In this document: positions 47,601 through 53,205 of the stretch, piece after piece
Position numbering within the stretch: the stretch's first letter is position 1
Layout: each line of letters begins with the position of its first letter
DNA from: Xenophilus sp. AP218F
Lineage (GTDB): Bacteria; Pseudomonadota; Gammaproteobacteria; Burkholderiales; Chromobacteriaceae
Length of the DNA stretch: 58,071 nt
Reading direction: 5' to 3'
NCBI GenBank assembly: GCA_002213445.1
Contig: NJIE01000012.1
Location: forward strand, 1-58,071
Translations under genes and position numbers: made by a program
The notes under the pieces: generated by a model
The model's database searches: none
What the model was told of the DNA's origin: nothing
What the model saw: the letters and a program-made list of their open reading frames with translations, nothing else

Positions 47601-49322
47601 GAACTGCTTGCCGGCTTCCGCGCCCAGGCGACGGATGACGTGGCCGGCCACCTGATCCACCACCGGGCCGGCAATCGCACGCAAGGCCATCACCGGCTGG
47701 ATGGTGTCCAGCAGGCCGGCGACCGCGCCGTAGCCCAATGCCAGGCCGCCGCGTTTCTGCCCGGTCTTCTCATAGATGTCGCCCATGATCGAGCCGGTTT
47801 CCATCCCGGTGGAAGCTAGCCCGGTTCCCGCAGCGGCGCGCGCCATTATGTGGCGCTCCACTGCCTTTACTGCCGCTTTCTCTGCCGCCGCCCGGCCCAC
47901 CTTCTTGGCCATCTGCTCGGCGACGATTTTGGTCACCATGGCTTCCGCCCCTTGTCTCGCGGCGATAAGACTCGCACCGCCGGTCACAAGAGAGGGCAGG
48001 AACATCGGCAGGTTTTCCATCACCGCCTCCACCGCGTAGCGGCCAGCGTCGCCCAAACTGCCGATATTCTTGTAGCTGCCGATGACCGAAGGGTGGTCGA
48101 TGTCGTTGCGGCGGCTGGTCTCGATGTAGTCGCGCAAGGCGGCGTCGGCGATGCCGTCGGCCCCGGCGATATCCGCGGCGGCGGCCACCAAGCCCGAACC
48201 CATCGCCTTCAGGTTGCCCATGCCGCGGCCGAAGTCGTTGGCGATCTGGTTGGACAGCGAACGCTTGGCTGCCGCCAGATTGCGCTGGCGAGTGTCGGCC
48301 TTGTTCTGCTCGGCGGTCTGGGCGCGCCGCGCGATGGCGTCGGCGCCCATGTCCGGCAGCAGCGATTGCCGGCGTTGCGCCGCCAGCGCGTCGCCCAGCG
48401 CCGGACCCAACAGCGCGCGGGCGCGTTCGTTGGAAATCCCCGCTTGCGCCGGGGCTGGCGCGCCGCCGCCGGCATAACCGGCCATCGCCTGTCCGGGGCG
48501 GCGGTCAAGGGGCGGGTTGATCGCGGCTGGAGCGGTCTCGCCGCGCAGGCTGCGCAGCTGCTCGCCGTAACCGAACACGCCCAGGCCTTCGCTGGCGGGG
48601 AGCGTCGCCGGCTTGGCGGCGGCTTGGGCGGCCAGCGCCTGCGCCGTCGGGTTGGCGATGCCGCGGGTGGCCGGGTTCTGGTAATACTCGGCGCGCTTGT
48701 CGGCGGCGGCCTGCTCGCGGCCGGCCTCGCGGCGCTGCACGGTGGCGGCGTCCTGCGCCGCCTGCTCCTGCTGGTACTGGTCGAACAGTTCCGCGGCGCG
48801 GCGCAGCACCTTTTTGCCGTAGTCCTCGGTTTTCGGCCCCCACTGCGCCCGATCCGGCCCGGCGTGATGCTCCATCACCGCGTCGCGCATGGTGTAGCCC
48901 TTGGCCAAGCGCTCCTTGATCTGGTTGGCGGCGGCATAGATCGAGTCGCGGGCGTCCATCGGGTTGATGCCCAGATTGGCGGCGGTGCCATCCAGATACT
49001 GCATCAAGCCCTTGGCGCGGCCCCACTTGGTCGTCGGCCCCTGGGCGGCGGTTTGATGGCTGCTCTCGGTGTAGCCCATCGCCATCAGCACATTGGCCGG
49101 CACGCCGGTATCGCGGGCGGCTTGGTCGTAAATCTGGCGCAGCTTGGGCGGAGCCATCGGACTGGCTTGCGGCTCGGGGGCGGCCGGCGGCGCGCTCACG
49201 GGCGCGGGCGCGGCGTCCAGAGTGCGCAGCAGCTGATTGATTTCGGCGTCGGATTGAGCCTCCGCGCGGGCCAGGCTGGCGTCAAATGCGCCGCTGCCGC
49301 CGTCCAGAAAGGCGTTTTTCAT
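35610..49322 (-). CDS. Giant polyvalent virion protein (4,570 residues)
   Basis: Domains seen in order: lytic transglycosylase (~65-180, Glu in 'MGYTESSH' ~85); glycine/alanine-rich helical region with membrane-like segments (~440-640); long Pro/Ala linkers; C5-cytosine methyltransferase-like domain (~1770-1910: 'SLFDLSGEW', 'ACPCTDFAVSG', 'ENPVGR'); N6-adenine methyltransferase (~2690-2870: 'EPSAGMGH', 'NPPF'); zincin-like 'LLHEVLGHY' (~3033) and 'LVHEMFHS' (~3260); PBECR-type nuclease-toxin-like domain (~3460-3545); hydrophobic segments ~4262-4310. Such DarB-like proteins are carried in the virion, ejected with DNA and protect it. A terminator precedes the gene. Confidence 0.85.
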   Translation of the reverse strand: MKNAFLDGGSGAFDASLARAEAQSDAEINQLLRTLDAAPAPVSAPPAAPEPQASPMAPPKLRQIYDQAARDTGVPANVLMAMGYTESSHQTAAQGPTTKWGRAKGLMQYLDGTAANLGINPMDARDSIYAAANQIKERLAKGYTMRDAVMEHHAGPDRAQWGPKTEDYGKKVLRRAAELFDQYQQEQAAQDAATVQRREAGREQAAADKRAEYYQNPATRGIANPTAQALAAQAAAKPATLPASEGLGVFGYGEQLRSLRGETAPAAINPPLDRRPGQAMAGYAGGGAPAPAQAGISNERARALLGPALGDALAAQRRQSLLPDMGADAIARRAQTAEQNKADTRQRNLAAAKRSLSNQIANDFGRGMGNLKAMGSGLVAAAADIAGADGIADAALRDYIETSRRNDIDHPSVIGSYKNIGSLGDAGRYAVEAVMENLPMFLPSLVTGGASLIAARQGAEAMVTKIVAEQMAKKVGRAAAEKAAVKAVERHIMARAAAGTGLASTGMETGSIMGDIYEKTGQKRGGLALGYGAVAGLLDTIQPVMALRAIAGPVVDQVAGHVIRRLGAEAGKQFLVEAGTEGLQTIIENAAVSHADGRKLFTPELLDDVIDSALKGGIGGGVIGTVSEGVHALRAQGAPLKPEHDYQAATAEAFAKAGGPLARVAAKAAAAMPAPATRPGAAQTEEVDRPPADMDPYLPEEGGNAPAATTAEVPAAPEPFQPGEILTLHTPHGAEEVLVERLTDNGEAQVVDNLGDSYLVPLDGGGDMRLERPAPTRRAAPEWQAPPKATLGDKPVTVASPAPFQLAERAPKPVKPDIDGALADSDARVAAADQARSRAQRAEILDRVLSRPEVRHPGMAFAAELRRQGFRETEAHPEERQRIERYQAAREAFHAPAETERALPNEMDVAALVPEKRESAAPEKASRPAAVLPAELKPLADKARSPQQFYQLAKKAGVPDITREEVRRQLLAGYKAYRADPSKVAAPAKPAAQPAPAAQPMPSPAPEPVQAAAPAAPAAAPNPPARAPGNWHAKARQVDVTRDSVRDAIARLGGLRKDQALSEWGKTLVEGQRSRVFGKPLFRSTGGTGLTLDHAREALEELGYLPPGSDINDLYEAFGKDAKHAARLEQEARAAGQTQAAADAADVDVDPFNPALAHDPLLDGPARAWLPDEELVAAETERLTDAEAEQLQTMVAALQSRYDADQVESLLETLAQQTADQPHAAYIQALEQNLNEQNPERERSAGQPESPAGKQPDQGTGRAAPDRGEQREEPAPSFLESYDQAEISRREAAAREAEAQRKREEQAAERKRQTDAEVSDFVLTGSDATHDELAARGQGGLFDAPPAAPKAQPAHPPAQQAAPAADPPASPAPTGIRAKSGQPFKSLGVAKLQLARHPGHEAVAVAGGYELRPTTPAATPTPAANPASDFPTRQIADSYRNISHNGSSAAKVEEAAFTRAIEQIQNEVEPLIETEAQRQAFDAAMDDYRRGYIDAALALARVREGTVSWHVAGRNNFNSRQAARTGSAYEDAQDEFARKVSRLQRAVGKAVRQARTPAQIEAEQQKAAGQAHRQRIVKFARAAGAIADDLRNGRVETAKDTRKWANKDMMALLDDMDDATRREAVERADKALQDLKGLAAVVGPRSALGQRVAQLLAGGEQAAAGDNAGKLANATAPEHVQGVDDRELSEIVAEFNQAQAAMMDGDHPVSNVFQPPKKSDIVRLNDKAKVYHKEHGWMTPAQAKARIAEWKTHAKAQGADPAIRSANSDKIVLSLFDLSGEWSRPWEEAGYQVYRFDIQADPQVGDVNNFSSDFFGDWFGDFEGKDIYAILAACPCTDFAVSGARHFAAKDADGRTVASVKLVHQTLRTIEYFKPAVWALENPVGRIEELGGLPPWRLSFDPNHLGDPYTKKTLIWGRFNGDLPVAPVEPTEGSKMHRLYGGKSQATKNARSVTPEGFSYGFFMANNAHDHAAMAVANKFDRLDPALIGQAIEAGVTPEQIEEAVEDSYYIDLDDAAANQAVRELLTDAPPPDKTGKAEPADRQTEDAPAGRPLQSALWDDFADWWNGLASGENTTAAEVLQAFDLLAAPEGLAATLQQLKVPQLQRLAGWSAHPGDKKADLIRKVRENTLARLLLDKEHPSFSFTFGEDIARKKQEHEAKVREQVASLTDADVRAFAEGAAKDKAERESEREARTARLADPQTLDDYRDLLRQRRAENELSPREAYLSLTPAQRARYDELEAEHTRSARVTRQQAARNAVATAKQKTGAQVLETKHTKQGHDLFVVQLDERVDRDSYNTLNAAAKRMGGYYSKYRGGGAIPGFQFRDRASAEAFAQLAQGDSQAAQEAVTARGDAFDDDKSQSAAERLRAMAARLDELADASLSRDRKANTARRARFAAAAEAQASAQKAEAATMRRLADGIESGDIQFLNLVRQKVQIEALDKHLSLARWNALKAKHGANWDRHRDDPITPEVADHAEWPTYTGWRQDLAALGRQLAALPGGKQLGERLQKGANDVTDDYLAFARDNLLKVSGFRLDNGKPAVFSNREAAERAIARSDKRGQAIVLPIKRGENAVILSPQAAAEAGVWQAQDKRVALNSDFAAELVDKIRQHPTLQHRAQGLLTTAEQLKRLAGMGIETATELRAALREYIGLREAPAAPDQVKQLERAMVGRQKDGLDFFPTGPEAVRQMLDAAELEPGMRVLEPSAGMGHIAEAIRAAGADPEVVELSPARRELLEAKGFNLVGDDFLAFNDANHAERGFTYGDLMEAPDGTRGILRGQGGMGSDRVRLVSDEPASEARTLGKYNFSELVGVERRGVGSGYDRIVMNPPFSDRRDAEHVMHAYGMLKPGGRLVAIMGEGVFFGQDKKAKAFREWLEQVGGTSEKLPAGSFEDPSLPVTTGAHARLVVVDKVAELDAAGASFSLGFDRNDQAIQSGLGGSVTPELGRVDDDYLGEVERFVRSWASQFRELPNPVVVDRFDSLPAAVLADAKKQGGDAENAQGVYDHRTNSIYLIAGNHANLAEVETTLLHEVLGHYALDRLGGDAKGERQRFKHRFAQHLGFEKIMRIAERHQLDGVLRDYDRPLALAGTPLIVRDIVMLDELYARLAERGKPGMRQRLLEVLGAFRQWLRDKGFARLSQLGESDLALLLKHGRELVEKGSQGAVFKGLRYSQGTEAPPAGMRVEQARAQLEAGPLGAFIAPLLESQRIQLHQMVRTRNTPEGMTPRAIQGITTADGTIHLVTGNLSADTLMPVLVHEMFHSSVRPMLGEAQWAKLLSQLEVLRQQAERSGGRTGELFAQARERVNGALEAGAPMNAAEELGAYAIELAEQAPRTWRMWADRLIGAAKAFLLRRFGRQLGRVTPDQLRALSIAALKEAARAQRQGSMRDGFRGMALAGAYSVGEDEVKQASDRLRRIATAIANGSRHLSNQPIALGMTPEPLRQAGAPALPLMITDVKKLFQLVKNESERHDGHGLNAELLSQVPYALQQPLAVFQSGTQQDALVAVTELQDANGSPVIVAIHLNKLRNRQEINKVASIYGKDRAKQIFADWQERGLLRYWNAKRFEKLRAFGLQLSTEEVSRTSAKTINKLPDDVNVTASFEDGKFSIADTPPRIPLATYPDDKDMFANRDENIALGFDVQKRLQQLSPSWAQRLRDVGLKGLRPALSALPGNAVVELYRKSMPALFTAQRLGERLDGRRQQMQSEADEVFRRWQALPGKTADTLADLMHEATIWGIHPDQEPRERWRPEWVNKHEQLSRDWQRLPEEAREVYREVRDLYEQRSEEMFQALADRIDRVEDIPATQRQRMVLQLRQSFDRNKGEGPYFPLARFGDYLVIAHRIGGDDKPVDKIVLSAETEAEQKAMAEDLKRRGFDSVKLDRAAWRKPGSDSGPELTQFAASVMGKLEEMGLSAQEHAGLLDDINQMLIEALPPASARKHYKHRRAVPGFSRDAIRAFVRAQSSLASHIANLEYQDRIDKELRRARKQAAADQENVNEFAQVVDEMEERADKARTFRANPIANAITQLGMFNFLGFSLSQGILNLTQVPLLTYPTLAARFGDGKATAALSRATALVGKAGVKPGGENRFDVRKLTGLNREQRDLLKMMTLRGKLDMTMALDLARAGGASQAPGRNVFSRGFDWVGRYMGVFSHVTEAANRQITALAAYELARENGMSPEQAQNYAAYVLDQTQFNYAFSNRPRILMSNPGRVIGMLHTFAINALYRVGRNMALAMTGKNQAERKMACRFLVRTLALQTAFAGLSSLPLVPLAAGVAGAAAYKASGSRVVAAGGVMLGMAMMEAMMSGFFHDDDEPFDWRAELRAFLVDITGSKTAAELLDKGLLRTLGVDVANRISMNDLLIRDVETGPRNNTAKGWLEQAFIQMVGGAAFGSLVNYARSVDLASRGHYHRAAEAALPKFAADLLKSARYAREDIRVVDGLATVKRGDANAYQVAVQAMGFSPAEVAEKNAEIRTIREAQGYLASRRSDLSKAWVAGKLNGDEDQTRDALAEIAKWNRQHPELRIRRGDLVRSLRNLKRGVSKEEGGQIGSKRYQGVVREVDQFNTD

Positions 49323-49337
49323 AATGTCCCCTGAATG

Positions 49338-49358
49338 AAAAAGCCCGCTTGCGCGGGC
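49338..49358 (-). terminator. Terminator directly before the giant gene
   Basis: On the minus strand GCCCGC-GCAA-GCGGGC followed by TTTTT, 16 bases before the start of the giant gene. It should lower giant-gene expression unless transcription is antiterminated. Confidence 0.75.
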
Positions 49359-49370
49359 GGTTGGTTGGCT

Positions 49371-50765
49371 TCAGCGCTGGGCGCGCGGATCAAACAACGG
49401 AGGCAAGCCCTTAGATGCTGTATTGGGTTGATTCGGTATGGTTTGGTATGGTGCCATTTTGCCGCCGGACACGCCACCGCTTCCCACGCCCGTGGCGGCC
49501 AATTCCTGATTGATGCGCGCGTTCTTTTGCGCCGGGTCCATCTGGGCAAAGCCCTCCTCGTTCTCCATCAGCTGGCGGTAAATCTGCATGCGGGCGCTAT
49601 CCGGGTTCAGCGGCCGCGGGGTTTCCTGTCCATGCCTGAATTGCTCGCGGATATCGTCCTCGCTGAAGATGCCGGAGGCGCGCAAGTCGCGGATCTTGCG
49701 GCCGGTCTCGCCCGGCAGCGCGTCGCGCGCCTGCGCTTCGGTGATGTTGTTTCTCGATCGGGCGTCTTCCACGGCCAGGCTGTTGCCCAGCTCCAGTTTC
49801 TTTTTCACGACTTCGTGCTTCAGCTTCTGGCTGCCTTCGGCCAGGCGCGTGGCCGCATCGGCGGCAGACTTCTCCTGCTGGCGCCGGCGGGACCAGTCCA
49901 GCTCGAAAAACTGCGGCTCGGACAGCGCGCTCAAGCCCAGCTCGCGCACCGCGTCGCGGTCGATGAACTGGCTGAACGTCTGGTCGCCGCGTTGCAGCTT
50001 GACGTTGAAGCCCAGCACATTGTTCTTGGCGTCGCGCACCACTTCCTTGCTCAACGGCGTCACGCCGTCGTCGTATTGCGAATACAGCTGCATCACGCCG
50101 TCGGCCGCGCGCTCGAAGTCGCCCATCTGCGCCGCCCGGTACGCGCCGCCCCAAATCTTCAGCCGCTTGTTGGCGTCGTCCTTCTGCATCCACTTGTTCC
50201 ATGCCTCGGCCTTGTCGGCGTCGCCCTGCTCCACCAGCTTTTGGTAAATGCGCGGCGCGGCCTGCTTGCGGAAAAACTCCATCACGTCCGGCGCGTTGGC
50301 CTCGGCGTGGGCCTGCGCCTGTTCCTGGTCGGCGAACAGCTGCTTGCCGGACTGGTACGCCGTCGCGGCGGGCATGATGCCGCTGGCGCGGGCCGCCTGG
50401 CTTGCCGCCTGCCGCTGCTGGCTGGCGCTGATCAAGTCGTCCGGGGCGGGCGCGATGCTGCTGGTTTGCGCCGGCGCGCCGATGCCGGCGGCGCGGGTGG
50501 CCACCCGTTGCAGGCTCTCGCCTATCGCGTCGTTCACCGCCGGCGGCGGGGGCGCTTGCACGCTCATTTGCTCAGGCGCGCCCATCTGCACCGGGGCGGC
50601 CTGCCGGCCGATGAAGGCCTGACGCGCCGCCTTGGCCTCCTGCATGCCCTGCTCGCGCAGGTCATCCAGTTTCTGGTTATTCATCGCGCTCTTCATGGCC
50701 AAGCCCAGTTGCAGCCCTTGCGCCGCGCCGTTGAGCAGGCCCGCGCCGAAATGTCCCAGGTTCAT
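49371..50765 (-). CDS. Internal virion / DNA-ejection-type protein
   Basis: 464 residues. The Gly/Ala N-terminus 'MNLGHFGAGLLNGAAQGLQL' with a helical, Gln/Ala-rich body and coiled coils fits podoviral internal core proteins. It lies immediately upstream of the giant polyvalent protein, as do inner-core proteins in related phages. The last ~30 residues contain 'KMAPYQTIPNQP', encoded by a dispersed GGTATGG element. SD GAGGA precedes ATG 50765. Confidence 0.6.
   Translation of the reverse strand: MNLGHFGAGLLNGAAQGLQLGLAMKSAMNNQKLDDLREQGMQEAKAARQAFIGRQAAPVQMGAPEQMSVQAPPPPAVNDAIGESLQRVATRAAGIGAPAQTSSIAPAPDDLISASQQRQAASQAARASGIMPAATAYQSGKQLFADQEQAQAHAEANAPDVMEFFRKQAAPRIYQKLVEQGDADKAEAWNKWMQKDDANKRLKIWGGAYRAAQMGDFERAADGVMQLYSQYDDGVTPLSKEVVRDAKNNVLGFNVKLQRGDQTFSQFIDRDAVRELGLSALSEPQFFELDWSRRRQQEKSAADAATRLAEGSQKLKHEVVKKKLELGNSLAVEDARSRNNITEAQARDALPGETGRKIRDLRASGIFSEDDIREQFRHGQETPRPLNPDSARMQIYRQLMENEEGFAQMDPAQKNARINQELAATGVGSGGVSGGKMAPYQTIPNQPNTASKGLPPLFDPRAQR
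49435..49457 (+). repeat. Dispersed element inside the end of the internal virion gene
   Basis: Two GGTATGG half-sites 10 bp apart followed by TGCCAT, in the last 30 codons of the gene and ~75 bases before the giant-gene terminator. Confidence 0.8.
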
Positions 50766-50798
50766 CCAAGTGTCCTCATGGTTTGCAGAGCGCCGCGG

Positions 50799-51521
50799 CT
50801 AGGCCGTGACCTCGCGGTTGAATGCTTCCAGATGGCCGGAAACCGCCTGCTGGATCTGGTCCAGCCGCTGCTGATACAGCGCGTAATGCGCCGGGTGGCG
50901 CGCCTTCAGGTACTGCGCCCGGTTCTCGTCCCACCACGCAGAGCAGGTCATGCAATCCGGGGTGCTGCCCATGCTGGCGTAAAACGGTCCCGGCTGGATC
51001 TCCTGCGTGGCCAGGTAGGCGTCTACCTGCTCCTCGCTCCAGTCCTGGATCGGAAACAGATAGGTGAAGCCGTCCAGCACGTCGCCGTCGCGCAAGGGAG
51101 ACTTGAGCGCGTCGGCGTTCTTCTGTCCCCTCGCCAGCAGGGTGATGCCATCGTCGCGCATGCGCTGGTGCAAGGGCTGCATCAGCACCCGCCAGCAGCA
51201 ATCGTAGCGGCCCTGGATCAGCGCGCCGCCGCCTTGCCCCATGATGCCTATCGGCGTGGCGCTGGCCGGCACGATGTCGGAGGGGATGCCGTGCTGGCGG
51301 ATGATGTCCGGCTGGCGTCCATCCACTTCCACGAAATGCGGCACCAGCGCCCTCACCTTGGCCATGATCTCCGCCACCTCGGGAAAGGCGTCGCCGCTGT
51401 TGAGCCAGTACACCGTCAGCTTGTCCCACCAGGGCCGCAGCAGGAACAGGCAGGCCAGCGAGTCGCGCCCGCCGGACACTTGCAGCGCGATGCGCGCGTG
51501 TTGCCGAATCAACGCTTCCAT
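50799..51521 (-). CDS. PP-loop ATPase, PAPS-reductase-like
   Basis: 240 residues from ATG 51521. 'IALQVSGGRDSLACLFLL' (~11-28) carries the PP-loop SGGxDS that binds ATP and releases pyrophosphate. 'TVYWLNSGDAFPEV' and 'CMTCSAWWDENRAQYLKARH' fit the PAPS-reductase/DndC-like superfamily. Relatives reduce PAPS or modify DNA or tRNA with sulfur. Why one lies among virion genes is unclear. The start overlaps the upstream stop. Confidence 0.8.
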   Translation of the reverse strand: MEALIRQHARIALQVSGGRDSLACLFLLRPWWDKLTVYWLNSGDAFPEVAEIMAKVRALVPHFVEVDGRQPDIIRQHGIPSDIVPASATPIGIMGQGGGALIQGRYDCCWRVLMQPLHQRMRDDGITLLARGQKNADALKSPLRDGDVLDGFTYLFPIQDWSEEQVDAYLATQEIQPGPFYASMGSTPDCMTCSAWWDENRAQYLKARHPAHYALYQQRLDQIQQAVSGHLEAFNREVTA

Positions 51522-52438
51522 CAGTACGCCACCGCCCCGGCCATGGCCAGGCCGCCGATGCCCTGCCCCCACGCCGCGCCGTTGGCCGCTTCCGCCTGTT
51601 GCGCGGCATTGTAGGCCTGCACCTGAGTGCCGTACTGGTTGCCGTAAATGCTGCCGGCGGCGCTGTGGCCGCTGATCCCGCCCTGAAAACCCTGCGCCAT
51701 GATGTTGTTGTTGCCGCTCCACGCCGCTTGCGCCGCGTTGATGTTGCCCACCGCCGAATTGCCGGCGTTCAGCCCCACTCCGTAGGACGCGGCGGCGGTG
51801 CCGGGCATGTTGCGGCCGAAACTGGCGGCGTCCTTGCGCAGCATCACCCCCATGGTCCGCACCTTGTCGCGGGCGCCGTTGGCGGCGGCAGCGGTCCCCA
51901 GCGCCTCGTCTATGGCGTCGCTGTTGCTGGCGGTCTGGTAACGCCCGGAAGTGGGCGCGACGCCCATCCGCGTCATAGCCCTGTCCTTGGCCGCCTTGCG
52001 CAGCGCTAATTGGGCGCTGGCCTCGGCAGTGGCTTCGCCGGCCGCCTGGCTTTGCTTCTCGGCGCTGTCGTAGTTGGCAGCCTCTTCCGCCATGCGCTTT
52101 TCCATCGGCTGGAAGGTGGACTTGTAGAATTCATCCGCCTCCCGCCCGCGCTGGTTGTTGGCGCGCATGGCATCCAGCTGGGCTTGCGTCACCTGGTTGC
52201 CCAGCGCGTCTATCGCGGCCTGGCGCTGGTTGCCGATGTTGAATTGCTCGCGGCTGAATTGCAGCCAGTCCTTGCCCAGCTGGGCGTTCATCATCGCCGC
52301 TTCGCCCATGCGCGGATCCGGCGCGGGTGCGCCGCCGCCGCCGCCACCCTTCTTGTGCAGTCGCCGGCCGCCGCCGGGCAGCCGTTCCGGGCCGCCGGGG
52401 TGCATCCCCGGCATGGTAGCAATCAGTTCGTCTAGCAT
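51521..52438 (-). CDS. Virion structural protein with Gly-rich head
   Basis: 305 residues from ATG 52438. The N-terminal Gly/Lys stretch ('LHKKGGGGGGAPAPDP') precedes a helical body, and the C-terminal ~90 residues are rich in Ala, Gly, Asn and Gln. Composition and place beside the internal core protein suggest an internal or ejection protein. It overlaps the GNAT gene by seven bases. Confidence 0.6.
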   Translation of the reverse strand: MLDELIATMPGMHPGGPERLPGGGRRLHKKGGGGGGAPAPDPRMGEAAMMNAQLGKDWLQFSREQFNIGNQRQAAIDALGNQVTQAQLDAMRANNQRGREADEFYKSTFQPMEKRMAEEAANYDSAEKQSQAAGEATAEASAQLALRKAAKDRAMTRMGVAPTSGRYQTASNSDAIDEALGTAAAANGARDKVRTMGVMLRKDAASFGRNMPGTAAASYGVGLNAGNSAVGNINAAQAAWSGNNNIMAQGFQGGISGHSAAGSIYGNQYGTQVQAYNAAQQAEAANGAAWGQGIGGLAMAGAVAY

Positions 52439-52866
52439 CGGTACTCCTTGGGGATGAAGCGGCAGCGCCGGCGCAGCATGCCCAGCACCACGATGTCGTC
52501 GCCGGGCATCGCCTGCTCGCAATAGCCTTCCACTTCGAAGCCAAGATGCTGATCGAAGCGCAAGGCGCGCTGGTTTTTCGCCGGCACCAGCCCGGTGACG
52601 CGGCGCAGTCCGCATTGGATGAAGGGATAAGCGAAGACCTGGGCGAGAAAAGCGCGGGTGAGCCAGTGGCCTGACTCGTCGGAGGCGACGTGGATATTGC
52701 AATCGCACTCGCTGAAGCGCTCGTACACCACTGCCGCCAGCAAGCGGTCGTCAGCATCGCGCAGGCCGATCGCCCGCGGCGTCTGCCAGCTATCCACCGC
52801 GCAGCCGGTGCGCGCGGCCACCCAGGCGATGGCCGCCGTGTCGTCATGCACAATGCGCCGCGCCAT
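52432..52866 (-). CDS. GNAT-like acetyltransferase
   Basis: 144 residues. 'VASDESGHWLTRAFLAQVFA' and 'CGLRRVTGLVPAKNQRALRF' followed by 'LGFEVEGY' match the GNAT order: strand, then the acetyl-CoA loop region, then the 'N..a...y..lGF..eG' ending. The Gln/Arg-x-x-Gly-x loop is degenerate. Phage GNAT proteins in structural operons are common, but their targets are unknown. Confidence 0.65.
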   Translation of the reverse strand: MARRIVHDDTAAIAWVAARTGCAVDSWQTPRAIGLRDADDRLLAAVVYERFSECDCNIHVASDESGHWLTRAFLAQVFAYPFIQCGLRRVTGLVPAKNQRALRFDQHLGFEVEGYCEQAMPGDDIVVLGMLRRRCRFIPKEYRC

Positions 52867-52868
52867 GC

Positions 52869-53147
52869 TTACACCGTGATTTCGCCGTTCTTCTTGAAGT
52901 GCTGGTACAGCCGGTCATGCAGCATGAGCGACAGCGGCTTGTCCGCCTCGTCCTTGCCCGGCGGCGCGGCCAGCAGGGCGGAGCCGATGTCCGGCGGCAG
53001 GTAAAGCTGCTTGGCGGCCACCAGAGTGAACGCGCCGTTCTCCTGGCTGCCGATCGCATACTGGCAACTCACCTCGCCGGCGGAGCCGATCGAGACATTG
53101 GACAACGAGCCGAACAAGGGAGTGGTGATGGGTTTCATGGTAGTCAT
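52869..53147 (-). CDS. Hypothetical virion-operon protein, 92 residues
   Basis: 'MTTMKPITTPLFGSLSNVSI' then a beta-rich body and an amphipathic end ('LYQHFKKNGEITV'). SD AAAGGAG precedes ATG 53147, with the dispersed element just upstream. No family is recognised; a tail accessory protein is likely from position. Confidence 0.6.
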   Translation of the reverse strand: MTTMKPITTPLFGSLSNVSIGSAGEVSCQYAIGSQENGAFTLVAAKQLYLPPDIGSALLAAPPGKDEADKPLSLMLHDRLYQHFKKNGEITV

Positions 53148-53160
53148 AGGTAACGCTCCT

Positions 53161-53190
53161 TTGGTATGGTTTGGTGTGGTTTGGTGCCAA
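53161..53190 (+). repeat. Dispersed element before the 53147 gene
   Basis: GGTATGGTTT, GGTGTGGTTT and GGTGCCAAT: three GGT units at exact 10-bp steps. It ends 14 bases upstream of the start codon. Confidence 0.8.
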
Positions 53191-53205
53191 TAATGGTAGC
53201 ATCAG

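Noticed and set aside
43731-47819. A 1,362-codon ORF on the plus strand, and other long plus-strand ORFs over 39321-49334
   Set aside because: They mirror the giant gene in high-GC sequence, have runs of His/Arg/Ala/Gly with no domains, and lack ribosome sites; the minus strand holds clear conserved domains.
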